Source of the DNA: Allopontixanthobacter sp041741895
Lineage (GTDB): Bacteria; Pseudomonadota; Alphaproteobacteria; Sphingomonadales; Sphingomonadaceae
Assembly (NCBI GenBank): GCA_041741895.1
Contig: JBGSJO010000054.1
Coordinates: forward strand, 1 to 12,777
Direction: 5' to 3'
Length of the DNA: 12,777 nucleotides
Part shown: positions 5,413 to 12,639 of the stretch, one piece after another
Numbering within the stretch: position 1 is the first letter of the stretch
Layout of the letters: each line of letters begins with the position of its first letter
Position numbers and translations under genes: made by a program
Notes under the pieces: model-generated
What the model was told of the DNA's origin: nothing
What the model saw: the letters and a program-made list of their open reading frames with translations, nothing else
Database searches by the model: none

Positions 5413-8247
5413 CTATTCTGAGGGCTTGCGCAGTGTCGGACTGTTGAGGTCGAGCTCGCTTACCGGAATGACCTCTACGTTTGGATAGTCCCGGCGCAGC
5501 TCGTCGATAAACTCCGCCGCTTTGCCGACGATGATCAGCGAGGCATTTTCCGGACGGACAATCCGCCGCGACACTGCGAGCGCGGCTTCGGGCGAAACCG
5601 CCTGCAGCCGCGCGGCCAGCATCGCCGCTTCTTCGGGAGCGATACCCTGCTGCAGCAATCCGGCTACGATCCCGTTGAACCCACTGCTGGTTTCCAGTGC
5701 CCTCGCATAGCTGCCGCCCAGGAACAGGCGCCGCTTCTGCAGCGCTTCCTCCTCCAGCGGCGCGGTTCCGAGCAGTTCGAATTGCTCAAGGATCACTTCC
5801 GCCACTTCATCGGCGGTTTCGTTCTTGGTCTGGGCACTGGCGGTAAGCACCGCCTCACCGGCCCGCGCGCCAAACGAACTGTAGGACCCATAACTGAGCG
5901 CACGCTTGGTGCGCACTTCTTCGAACAACCGGCCGTTCGACCCCGATCCGAGCACGGTGTTAGCCAGCATCAGCGGGTAATAATCGGCATCGCTGCGGGA
6001 AATCGCGCGAACCCCGGCAATTACGGCGGCCTGCCCGGCTTCAGGCATGTCGATCACCAATGTGCGCGGGGTCGGCGCGGGGCCGGAGGGATCGGCGATT
6101 GGGGCAGGCGCAGGCTGGTTGCTCTCCCAGTCGCCGAACAGCGCGCCCGCAATTTCTTTCGCACGGTCGGGAGCAACACCGCCGCTGACAACGATCTGCG
6201 CAGCCGCAGGATGCCACCACGTCGACCGGAAGCTGGCGAGAGAGTCCCGCGTCAATCGGGTAAGACTTTCCGCGGTGGTTACCCCGCCATAGGCGGCATT
6301 GCCGTACATCACCGGCGATGCAATGAGCCCCGCCAGACTGCCCGGATCCTTCATCGCGACCTGCAATCCGTCCACCGCACGTTTGCGTTCCCGATCCAGT
6401 TCGGCCTGCGGGAAGGAGGCGTTGCGGATCACGTCCGACATCACCTCACCGGCCGCCATGATATTGCCCAACGGCGCGGTCAGGCTGACGAAGGTTCCGT
6501 CCGCCCCCGCGCTGGCCGACATTGACGCGCCGAGGCTTTCGAGCGTCTGGGCAATCTGTTCCGCGCTGCGCGTGGCGGTGCCCTTGTCCGCTAGCCCGGC
6601 GGTCATTTCGGCCAGGCCGGATTTGCCCGCCGGATCGGCGCTGGTGCCGCCGGGCAGGACGACCGTTATCGTCGCCAGCGGAACATCGCCGGTCTGGGTG
6701 GAAACCAGCTTGATCCCGTTATCGAGGGTGGTCTGGATCAGCGGTGCGCGTTCGACAGAGGGGACCGGACCGGGTGCGGGCGGTGCCTCCCGCGTCGCTT
6801 CGTCATTCAGCAATGCCGGTTCGCCCACCGCGTCAGGCACGCTGAGGAAGGTCGGCATCAGCACCGGGTTGGCATAGGTCGACGGGTCTGCCTCCCCAGC
6901 GACATAGCGCATCGCGACGACCGATTCCGGGGTCAGCCACGTCTGTGCCACGCGCATCACATCGGCGGCGGTGACCTTGGCGATGTGTGCCAGGAACTGG
7001 TCGGCCCAGCGCGGATCACCGGTTGAAACCAGCGCTTCGCCCAGTTCGAACGCCCGCCCGCGCGCGGTTTCGCGGCGGCTGAGTGTGCCCGACACCCATT
7101 CGTTCTTGGCTTCGCGCAGTTCTGCTTCGCTGACGGGCTGCGTCCGCAGTTTCTCGAATTCGGCGGCCAGCAGTGCGGAAACTTCGTCTTGGTCAGCAAT
7201 GGGGCTGAGGGTCGCGAAGCTGGCGAAATAGCCGCCTTCTTCGGACGTATTGGCAAATTCCTGCGCCTGCACCGCCTTACCCGTGCGGACGAGAGCGTTG
7301 TAAAGGCGGCTGTTCTGACCGCTCGACATGATTGCGTCGAGCACATTGACTGCGGCAACGTCGGGGTGTGTCTGGGGCGGCAATTGCCACAAATAACCCA
7401 CCACCGGCAGCGGCACATTGGGCGCGGTCGCTACCAGCGAACGCGGCTGCGTGCGGCGTTCCTCGCGCGCAGTTATATCGAGCGGGATCGGGTTGCTGCG
7501 GCGCGGGATCGCGGCGAAATATTTGTCCATCAGGGCGCGCAGATTGGCGGTCTCGAAATTGCCGGCCACGATCACCGTGGCCGTATCCGGCCCGTAATAG
7601 GCCTGGTGGAATGCCCGCGCATCGTCCAGCGTGGTCGCGTCCAGTTCCTCGATATTGCCGATCCCGGGCCGCCGGTGAGGCAGGATGTCATAGCCGTTTT
7701 CGGCAAACACCAGCCGCAGCCTTCCATAAGGCGGCGCCAGGATGCGCTGGCGCAGTTCCTCCTTCACGATCGAGCGTTCCTTCTCGAACACTTCGGCATC
7801 GACCACCGGGCGCGCCATGCGTTCGGCATGGGTCCACAGCATGGTTTCGAGATATTCCGCTGGGACCGTCTCGTAATAATTGGTCCGGTCATCGCCGGTC
7901 GAGGCGTTGCGCTGCCCGCCGACATCCTCGGTCAGCTTGTTGATCATGTTGTACGGCATATTCTCGGTCTTGCGGCTGAGGATATGTTCGAACAGATGGG
8001 CAAAGCCGGAACGCCCCTCCGGATCATGCTTGGATCCGACATCGTACCAGATCGACGTGGTGACCGTGCCGGTGCTGGCGTCCGGCAGGGCAATGACCCG
8101 CAGGCCGTTATCCAGCGTCCATTCCTGGAATTCGATTTGGGGGGCCGAGAGCGTATCGGCTGAACCAGCAGGTGCCTGCGCGGCCAGCGGCGCCGACACC
8201 GCCAGTGCAAGCATACCGCATCCTGCGGAGAGAAAACTACGAAACAT
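5413..8247 (-). CDS. Secreted two-domain M16 (insulinase/pitrilysin) zinc protease
   Basis: The chosen start is the ATG at 8247, giving 944 residues. It has AAGGGG about 7 nt upstream and opens directly with a signal peptide (MFRSFLSAG, hydrophobic core, cleavage near PLAAQA, about residue 24). An upstream in-frame ATG at 8295 would add 16 residues, spoil the signal peptide and lacks a ribosome binding site. The first half carries the inverted zinc motif HLFEH (His84, Glu87, His88) with the third ligand expected 76 residues later, in the KEE near Glu164. The second half, from about residue 505, repeats the fold, beginning LDNGIKLVSTQ, but has lost the motif (GLAEMTAGL where HxxEH should be). 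It keeps the R-x-x-x-S-Y segment (KRALSYGSY) that lines the substrate pocket. One active and one inactive M16 unit is the normal clamshell arrangement, here fused in one chain. It probably degrades peptides in the periplasm. Confidence 0.93.
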   Translation of the reverse strand: MFRSFLSAGCGMLALAVSAPLAAQAPAGSADTLSAPQIEFQEWTLDNGLRVIALPDASTGTVTTSIWYDVGSKHDPEGRSGFAHLFEHILSRKTENMPYNMINKLTEDVGGQRNASTGDDRTNYYETVPAEYLETMLWTHAERMARPVVDAEVFEKERSIVKEELRQRILAPPYGRLRLVFAENGYDILPHRRPGIGNIEELDATTLDDARAFHQAYYGPDTATVIVAGNFETANLRALMDKYFAAIPRRSNPIPLDITAREERRTQPRSLVATAPNVPLPVVGYLWQLPPQTHPDVAAVNVLDAIMSSGQNSRLYNALVRTGKAVQAQEFANTSEEGGYFASFATLSPIADQDEVSALLAAEFEKLRTQPVSEAELREAKNEWVSGTLSRRETARGRAFELGEALVSTGDPRWADQFLAHIAKVTAADVMRVAQTWLTPESVVAMRYVAGEADPSTYANPVLMPTFLSVPDAVGEPALLNDEATREAPPAPGPVPSVERAPLIQTTLDNGIKLVSTQTGDVPLATITVVLPGGTSADPAGKSGLAEMTAGLADKGTATRSAEQIAQTLESLGASMSASAGADGTFVSLTAPLGNIMAAGEVMSDVIRNASFPQAELDRERKRAVDGLQVAMKDPGSLAGLIASPVMYGNAAYGGVTTAESLTRLTRDSLASFRSTWWHPAAAQIVVSGGVAPDRAKEIAGALFGDWESNQPAPAPIADPSGPAPTPRTLVIDMPEAGQAAVIAGVRAISRSDADYYPLMLANTVLGSGSNGRLFEEVRTKRALSYGSYSSFGARAGEAVLTASAQTKNETADEVAEVILEQFELLGTAPLEEEALQKRRLFLGGSYARALETSSGFNGIVAGLLQQGIAPEEAAMLAARLQAVSPEAALAVSRRIVRPENASLIIVGKAAEFIDELRRDYPNVEVIPVSELDLNSPTLRKPSE

Positions 8248-8281
8248 CAAGCAGCCCCTTTTCGGATTAAACCAGAGGGGC

Positions 8282-8310
8282 ACTAAACCGATCAATCACT
8301 TCGCTGGCAA
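8282..8310 (-). promoter_or_regulatory. Candidate promoter for the M16 gene
   Basis: On the minus strand a -35 TTGCCA (8305-8310) is separated by 17 nt from a weaker -10 TTTAGT (8282-8287). Transcription would start near 8275, leaving a leader of about 28 nt that contains the ribosome binding site AAGGGG (8255-8260). It would let the M16 gene be expressed apart from the hslVU-GFA group upstream. Confidence 0.4.
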
Positions 8311-8348
8311 CCGCCAGGGCCCGATTTCGGATAAAAAGCGGACCGGCA

Positions 8349-8371
8349 TCGACCAACCGCTGTCGACCAAC
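8349..8371 (-). repeat. Direct repeat upstream of the M16 promoter
   Basis: TCGACCAAC occurs twice with a 14-bp period (8349-8357 and 8363-8371), about 40 bp upstream of the candidate -35 of the M16 gene. Evenly spaced direct repeats at this position could be an activator site, but the repeats are short and chance cannot be excluded. Confidence 0.3.
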
Positions 8372-8411
8372 GGCTTGACCGATATATGCGAAACGCAGAA
8401 CCTGCTTCTGG

Positions 8412-8813
8412 CTATTCCGCCGCGGGAAAGCGCTCGAACCGCGGAAGGTCATTTAGCGATGCCTCCCAGCCAAGAGCATCCGCCATTTGGACATGGGCCT
8501 GCGGGAGATAATCTTCCGGCGCGTCGAGAGTCGCGGTCTGGATATCGACTAGGCCGGGCAGTGCGTTTTCGTTGATGTACCACAGGCCGGTGCCGCAGGT
8601 TCCGCAGAAGAAGCGCTGCGCATCGGCGGAGGAATCATATTGCACCGGTTTTCCCTGTTCGACCGCGAAATCATCAGCCGCAACGGCGATCCACGCCACA
8701 CCGGTAGCCCCGGCGCAGCGGCGGCAATCGGTGCAGTGGCATACGGAACTGTGCCGTACTCCGCCGCGGAAACTGTAAACGATCGCGCCGCAGTGGCAGC
8801 GTCCCGTAGGCAT
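8412..8813 (-). CDS. GFA family (CENP-V/GFA fold) zinc-binding protein
   Basis: This 133-residue cytosolic protein has the full cysteine pattern of the GFA fold: Cys6 and Cys8 (CHC), Cys25, Cys27, Cys30 and Cys33 in the CHCTDCRRC cluster, and Cys70 and Cys73 (FFCGTCGTGLW). These residues bind structural and catalytic zinc ions. The family is named after glutathione-dependent formaldehyde-activating enzyme (S-hydroxymethylglutathione synthase, Gfa), but most short members are uncharacterised, and the original activity claim has been questioned. The start at 8813 is well supported by GAGGAG 7 nt upstream. It lies 46 nt after hslU on the same strand and is probably read from the hslVU transcript, although a functional link to HslVU is not obvious. 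No glutathione-dependent formaldehyde dehydrogenase gene is present, so I do not assign the Gfa reaction. Confidence 0.9.
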   Translation of the reverse strand: MPTGRCHCGAIVYSFRGGVRHSSVCHCTDCRRCAGATGVAWIAVAADDFAVEQGKPVQYDSSADAQRFFCGTCGTGLWYINENALPGLVDIQTATLDAPEDYLPQAHVQMADALGWEASLNDLPRFERFPAAE

Positions 8814-8859
8814 GGCGATTCTCCTCTGAACAGGAACGCCATTCTAGCACGAAATCCGG

Positions 8860-10161
8860 TCAGAGAATGTATTTCGACAAATCGGCGTCCTGCGCCAGTT
8901 CGGTCAGCCGTTCGCGCACATAAGCAGCGTCGATGGTGATGGTCTGGCCCTTCAGGTCTTCGGCTTCGAAGCTGACATCCTCGATCAGCTTTTCCATCAC
9001 CGTCTGCAAGCGGCGCGCACCGATGTTCTCGACGCTTTCGTTCACCTGCGCCGCGATCTTGGCGACTTCGGCGATGGCGTCCTCGGTAATTTCCAGCGTG
9101 ACATCTTCGGTGCCGATCAGCGCCTTGTACTGCGTGACCAGATTGGCCCGGGTTTCGGACAGGATGCGGACGAAATCCTCCTCCGTCAGCGCGCGCAGCT
9201 CCACCCGGATCGGCAGGCGGCCCTGCAATTCGGGCAACATGTCGGACGGTTTGGCGACATGGAACGCACCGCTGGCAATAAACAGCACATGGTCGGTCTT
9301 CATCGGGCCATATTTGGTCGAGACCGTCGTGCCTTCGATCAGCGGCAGCAGATCACGCTGGACGCCTTCCCGGCTGACCGATCCGCCGCGCACATCGCTG
9401 ACTGCGATCTTGTCGATTTCATCGAGGAAGACGATCCCGTTGGTTTCCGCATTGGCCAACGCCACGCGCGCGACATCGTCCTGGTCGAGGCGCTTTTCCG
9501 CCTCCTCGTCGACCAGCTTGTCCCACGCATCGGGAACTTTCAGCTTGCGCCGTTTGGTGTTGGTCTTGCCGAACGCCTTGCCCATCATGTCGGAAAGGTC
9601 GATCATCCCCATGCCGCCGCCCATGCCCGGTATTTCCATCGGCGCCGAGGGGCTGTCCTGAACCTCGATCTCGACCTCGACATCGTTCATCGCGTTCTGG
9701 ACGATCCGTTCGCGAAAACTTTCACGAGTCGCTTCAGAGGCGTTTTCGCCCACTAGCGCTATCAGCAACCGGTCCATCGCCGCTTTGGACGCAGCTTCGC
9801 GAACGGCCTCGCGGCGGCTGTCCTTCTCCAGCCGGATTGCGTCCTCCACCAGGTCGCGGGCGATCTGGTCGACATCGCGGCCGACATAGCCGACTTCGGT
9901 GAACTTGGTCGCCTCGACCTTGACGAAGGGCGCATCCGCCAGCTTCGCCAGACGGCGGCTGATCTCGGTCTTGCCGCAGCCGGTGGGGCCGATCATCAGG
10001 ATGTTCTTGGGGGTGACCTCGTCGCGCAGATCATCGCCTAGGCGCTGACGGCGCCAGCGGTTGCGCATGGCCACTGCAACAGCGCGTTTGGCGTCCTTCT
10101 GGCCGATGATATGTTCGTCTAGCGCGGCGACAATCGCCTTGGGAGTGAGCATTTCGGTCAT
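8860..10161 (-). CDS. hslU: HslU (ClpY), AAA+ unfoldase of the HslVU protease
   Basis: This 433-residue cytosolic AAA+ ATPase forms hexamers that unfold substrates and thread them into HslV. Visible elements are the N-terminal LTPKAIVAALDEHIIGQ, Walker A GPTGCGKT (58-65), the pore loop GYVGRD (91-96), an intermediate (I) domain (about 110-240) with the glycine/methionine-rich stretch GMGGGMGMI (179-187), Walker B IVFLDE (243-248), sensor 1 around ASGAF (296-300) and sensor 2 GARRL (381-385). The C-terminus SKYIL is the tail that inserts into HslV pockets to activate it. The length is normal for the family. It lies 39 nt downstream of hslV in the standard hslV-hslU order. No good Shine-Dalgarno sequence precedes the ATG; a five-codon open frame overlaps the start codon. 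HslVU genes are typically in the heat-shock (RpoH) regulon. Confidence 0.98.
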   Translation of the reverse strand: MTEMLTPKAIVAALDEHIIGQKDAKRAVAVAMRNRWRRQRLGDDLRDEVTPKNILMIGPTGCGKTEISRRLAKLADAPFVKVEATKFTEVGYVGRDVDQIARDLVEDAIRLEKDSRREAVREAASKAAMDRLLIALVGENASEATRESFRERIVQNAMNDVEVEIEVQDSPSAPMEIPGMGGGMGMIDLSDMMGKAFGKTNTKRRKLKVPDAWDKLVDEEAEKRLDQDDVARVALANAETNGIVFLDEIDKIAVSDVRGGSVSREGVQRDLLPLIEGTTVSTKYGPMKTDHVLFIASGAFHVAKPSDMLPELQGRLPIRVELRALTEEDFVRILSETRANLVTQYKALIGTEDVTLEITEDAIAEVAKIAAQVNESVENIGARRLQTVMEKLIEDVSFEAEDLKGQTITIDAAYVRERLTELAQDADLSKYIL

Positions 10162-10200
10162 TTTGGTTCCATGGTGTCCGCCCGCGGAAAACGGGAAAGG

Positions 10201-10773
10201 TCAGATTACTTCCAGCGTCACGCGGTCATTGGTAAAGACGCATACTTCGGCAGCCACAGCCATGGCGGCGCGGGCGATTTTTTCGGCATCATCTTCGTAT
10301 GGATCGAGTGCGCGGGCGGCCGACAGGGCATAATTTCCGCCCGAGCCAATGGCCGCAACGCCGGCTTCGGGTTCCAGCACATCACCATTGCCGGTCAGCA
10401 CCAGCATGACCTCCGCATCGGCCACGATCATCAGCGCTTCCAGATTGCGGAGATATTTATCGGTCCGCCAGTCTTTCGCCATTTCTACGGCGGCGCGCAT
10501 CAATTGCCCGCGGTGCTGTTCCAGCTTTTTCTCAAGTCGTTCGAACAGGGTGAATGCGTCTGCGGTTGCCCCGGCAAAACCGGCGATGACTTTGCCCTTT
10601 TCCGGGCCGCCTTCGCCAATCCGGCGCACTTTGCGCGCATTGGGCTTCATCACCGTGTTGCCCATGGAGACTTGTCCGTCCCCCGCGATCACGGTCTTGC
10701 CGCCCTTCTTCACACCGATGATGGTTGTTCCGTGCCATTGCACGAGCCCGTGCGGGTTTCTGCTATTGTCCAT
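10201..10773 (-). CDS. hslV: HslV (ClpQ), proteolytic core of the HslVU protease
   Basis: This is a 190-residue N-terminal-threonine peptidase that forms a double hexameric ring. A 15-residue propeptide ends in WHG and would be removed to expose Thr16 (TTIIGVKKGG) as the catalytic nucleophile. With Thr16 as residue 1, the known active-site residues are all present: Asp17 is Asp32, Lys33 is Lys48, and Ser124 is Ser144 after allowing for a 5-residue insertion. That insertion (IGEGGPEKGK, about 52-61) lengthens a surface turn compared with E. coli. The conserved blocks VIAGDGQVSMGNTVMK, GFAGATADAFTLFERL and AIGSGGNYA are intact. It is the first gene of the hslVU group, 78 nt after bamE. No Shine-Dalgarno sequence precedes the ATG, and a possible RpoH-like promoter lies so close that the mRNA could be nearly leaderless. 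Confidence 0.98.
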   Translation of the reverse strand: MDNSRNPHGLVQWHGTTIIGVKKGGKTVIAGDGQVSMGNTVMKPNARKVRRIGEGGPEKGKVIAGFAGATADAFTLFERLEKKLEQHRGQLMRAAVEMAKDWRTDKYLRNLEALMIVADAEVMLVLTGNGDVLEPEAGVAAIGSGGNYALSAARALDPYEDDAEKIARAAMAVAAEVCVFTNDRVTLEVI

Positions 10774-10780
10774 GGCGCAG

Positions 10781-10808
10781 ATATGGTGCCTGGCGAATAT
10801 TGATCAAG
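10781..10808 (-). promoter_or_regulatory. Candidate heat-shock (RpoH-like) promoter for hslVU
   Basis: On the minus strand CTTGAT (10803-10808) and CCATAT (10781-10786) are separated by 16 nt. This resembles alphaproteobacterial RpoH promoters, which have a CTTG-type -35 and a C-rich/TAT-containing -10 in place of the usual TATAAT. Transcription would begin at about 10773-10775, on or next to the hslV start codon. The match is moderate and rests on recalled consensus. Confidence 0.4.
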
Positions 10809-10851
10809 CACCAGCCCGCAACATCAGGCCATAAAGCCGACAAGCCCGACC

Positions 10852-11331
10852 TTATACCCCCGGACCGCCGCCAGGTCCCCCGCCGGGGCCACCGCCCGCC
10901 CCGACCTGGCCGATATTGCCGAACAGATCTTCGAAGAACCCGCGTTCGCGGCCGAGCGTCGGCGTTGAGTCCCCTTCGGGCGACAGATACGCAACCTGGT
11001 CAACACCGGACCGGTCCGCCGAAATGACATTACCCGCCGGATCAAACCGAATCGCCAAAACCGAATGCTCGATGATTTTTGGACGGGCGAAAGGTTTGCG
11101 GCCGGTAATGCTGGAAACGTAATACCACGTAGAATTGCCATATTGGCTGGTAAAGGTCGGGCGGCCCAGTGTGCCTTCGACCGAACGTTGGTTGTCAATT
11201 CCCGGCTGAACCGCATTGGTCAGGCTCTGGTCTGCCATATATCCCCGGTTTTCGCGGATTGAAGTGCAACCGCCTGCCGTGAGCGCGATGGCCAATACCA
11301 GACCTGCCCCGATCGCTTTACCTGCCTTCAT
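10852..11331 (-). CDS. bamE: BamE/SmpA/OmlA family outer-membrane assembly lipoprotein
   Basis: The 159-residue product has a lipoprotein signal (hydrophobic 8-18) ending in LTAGGC with Cys22 as the likely lipidated residue; the lipobox is slightly atypical (Ala at -3). The mature part carries the SmpA/OmlA fold signature, a conserved VEGTLGRPT turn followed by the strand NSTWYYVS. In the BAM complex BamE supports insertion of beta-barrel proteins into the outer membrane together with BamA and BamD. The C-terminus is unusual: after FFEDLFGNIGQ it ends in a low-complexity tail made of three GGGP units. The start at 11331 is backed by GAGAAGG (11342-11348) 10 nt upstream. It is divergent from the bc1 chaperone gene and lies 78 nt ahead of hslV, so some transcription into hslVU is possible. 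Confidence 0.85.
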   Translation of the reverse strand: MKAGKAIGAGLVLAIALTAGGCTSIRENRGYMADQSLTNAVQPGIDNQRSVEGTLGRPTFTSQYGNSTWYYVSSITGRKPFARPKIIEHSVLAIRFDPAGNVISADRSGVDQVAYLSPEGDSTPTLGRERGFFEDLFGNIGQVGAGGGPGGGPGGGPGV

Positions 11332-11559
11332 CGAAAAACAACCTTCTCAAAAAATATCTCGCCGCTTTGAAACGCGCTGATAGGCCCTATATCGAAGCGA
11401 AGCCATAAGGGCATGTCGCCTGCCATGCAATGTGGCCATTAGGCGAATCTGCAAAACTTACCCTAACCGGCTGGTGGCGTGTAACATTGGCATGGAGATG
11501 CCGGGTTGAATTGCCTATTAACGAAACCGCCGTCCGATCCATCAATTACGGAAAAATGA
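11332..11559. other. Divergent intergenic region, bamE / bc1 chaperone
   Basis: This 228-bp region should hold both divergent promoters, but I could not pick a convincing -35/-10 pair for either. It contains a two-tier inverted repeat, TCGCCT (11416-11421) / AGGCGA (11441-11446) enclosing GCCA (11422-11425) / TGGC (11433-11436). It also has a small hairpin GGCAT (11489-11493) / ATGCC (11498-11502) and a near-palindrome ATAGGCCCTAT (11380-11390). No open frame is credible here. Confidence 0.45.
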
Positions 11560-12075
11560 ATGTCCTTCTTGTCCCGATTATTTGGCACAGAGCCTGATCC
11601 CAAGGAAGCGTTTCGCCCGCTGTGGCAGCGCATCGTGGAATTGGCGCGGGAACCTGAATGGTACCGGGGTTGCGGCGTGCCCGACACAGTCGATGGCCGC
11701 TATGACATGATCACCACTGTGCTGGCGGTGGTCTTGATCCGGATGGAAAAATCACCCGAACTGATGACACCATCGGTGCATCTGACCGAATTGTTCGTCG
11801 ATGATATGGACGGGCAATTGCGTGAACAGGGCATCGGTGATCCCGCGTTGGGCAAATATATGGGCAGGATGATGTCGGCCATGGGCGGGCGGCTTGGCGC
11901 ATTTCGTGAAGCCTTTGCCGCCAACCGGACATCTGTAGAGGCTGCAATTGCGCGCAACCTCACCTTGCACCAAGGGATCGCCCCGGCTGCCTTGGCATTG
12001 CGGCTGGAGGAGTTGCACGCGCAGATCAATACGCTTGACCCGGCTGCAATACTCAATGCAGAGATTCCCCGATGA
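11560..12075 (+). CDS. Ubiquinol-cytochrome c chaperone family protein (CBP3/UQCC1-like)
   Basis: This 171-residue protein has no signal peptide or membrane helix. It resembles the bacterial members of the ubiquinol-cytochrome c chaperone family, related to yeast Cbp3 and human UQCC1, which assist synthesis and assembly of cytochrome b into complex III. Recognisable parts are the N-terminal FRPLWQRIVELAREPEWY, then GVPDTVDGRYDMIT, which leads into helices rich in Met and Leu (VVLIRMEK, HLTELFVDDMDGQLREQGIGD). The start at 11560 follows a GGAAA tract 6 nt upstream. Its last codons overlap the DUF177 gene by 4 nt (ATGA), so the two are translationally coupled. Pairing with DUF177 next to bamE is a recurrent alphaproteobacterial arrangement as I recall it. 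The bacterial protein is little studied and the bc1 role is inferred from homologues. Confidence 0.88.
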   Translation: MSFLSRLFGTEPDPKEAFRPLWQRIVELAREPEWYRGCGVPDTVDGRYDMITTVLAVVLIRMEKSPELMTPSVHLTELFVDDMDGQLREQGIGDPALGKYMGRMMSAMGGRLGAFREAFAANRTSVEAAIARNLTLHQGIAPAALALRLEELHAQINTLDPAAILNAEIPR

Positions 12076-12590
12076 GCGACGATCAGTGCGAATTCAGCCA
12101 TATTGTCAAATTGCACCAGATTACCGGCCGGCCATTGATACTGGAACCGAGGAAGGCGGAAATGGCCGCCCTTGCAGTCCGATTCGGCCTGGGCGCGGTG
12201 CACCGGTTGAAGGCGGAAGTAACCTTGGTGGCCGATGGCACGATGGTGACTGCAAACGGCCGACTGCTCGCGGACGTATTGCAGAATTGCGCTATTTCTG
12301 GCGAAGAATTCCCGGTTCATATCGACGAAACGCTGGCATTCCGCTTCGTGCCGGAAACCAACATGCCAACGCAGGAAGATGTCGAACTGCAAGCGGAAGA
12401 CTGCGATGAAATCTTTTACAGCGGCGAGAGTTTCGATCTGGGTGAAGCGGTAGCGCAGGGTTTGGGACTGGCGATCGACCCGTTTGCTCGCGGACCCAAT
12501 GCAGGTATCGTGCGGCAGCAAGCCGGGATCCTCGATGAAGACACTCCCAGCGGACCATTTGCCGCCTTGGCCGCACTTAAAAAGGATTAA
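12072..12590 (+). CDS. DUF177/YceD family protein
   Basis: This 172-residue acidic, soluble protein begins in the ATGA overlap with the preceding gene. It has the DUF177 (YceD) signature: an N-terminal region starting EFSHIVKLHQI, a central strand pair (AEVTLVADGTMVTANGR), then LLADVLQNCAISGEEFPVHID with one Cys of the family's conserved segment, and an acidic C-terminal half (VELQAEDCDEIFY, DLGEAVAQGLGLAIDPF) ending in LAALKKD. In many bacteria yceD lies just before rpmF (ribosomal protein L32) or plsX, and the family has been linked to 23S rRNA accumulation in plants and bacteria. Here neither neighbour follows; an IS630-type element begins about 50 nt after the stop codon. The family call is good; the molecular function is not established. 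Confidence 0.85.
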   Translation: MSDDQCEFSHIVKLHQITGRPLILEPRKAEMAALAVRFGLGAVHRLKAEVTLVADGTMVTANGRLLADVLQNCAISGEEFPVHIDETLAFRFVPETNMPTQEDVELQAEDCDEIFYSGESFDLGEAVAQGLGLAIDPFARGPNAGIVRQQAGILDEDTPSGPFAALAALKKD

Positions 12591-12639
12591 GGGGCGCGTT
12601 ATCCATCAAGGCGCAACATAATGCGTAAAGGTATATCCT

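Noticed and set aside
5782..8163. Plus-strand frames of 192-324 residues inside the M16 gene
   Set aside because: They are antisense shadows of the M16 protease, which has signal peptide, zinc motif and full-length domain match.
8215..8220. Lipoprotein reading of the M16 signal (LSAGC)
   Set aside because: The cysteine falls at residue 10, too early and with Ser at the -3 position; a normal signal peptidase I site near residue 24 fits better.
8254..8281. Hairpin GCCCCT/AGGGGC that could mask the M16 ribosome binding site
   Set aside because: With the best promoter candidate (8282-8310) transcription would start inside or after the first arm, so the stem probably does not exist in the mRNA. 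It would matter only for readthrough from the GFA gene.
8248..8295. Upstream start (ATG at 8295) for the M16 protease
   Set aside because: It lacks a ribosome binding site and would place 16 residues, including charged ones, in front of a good signal peptide; ATG 8247 has AAGGGG upstream.
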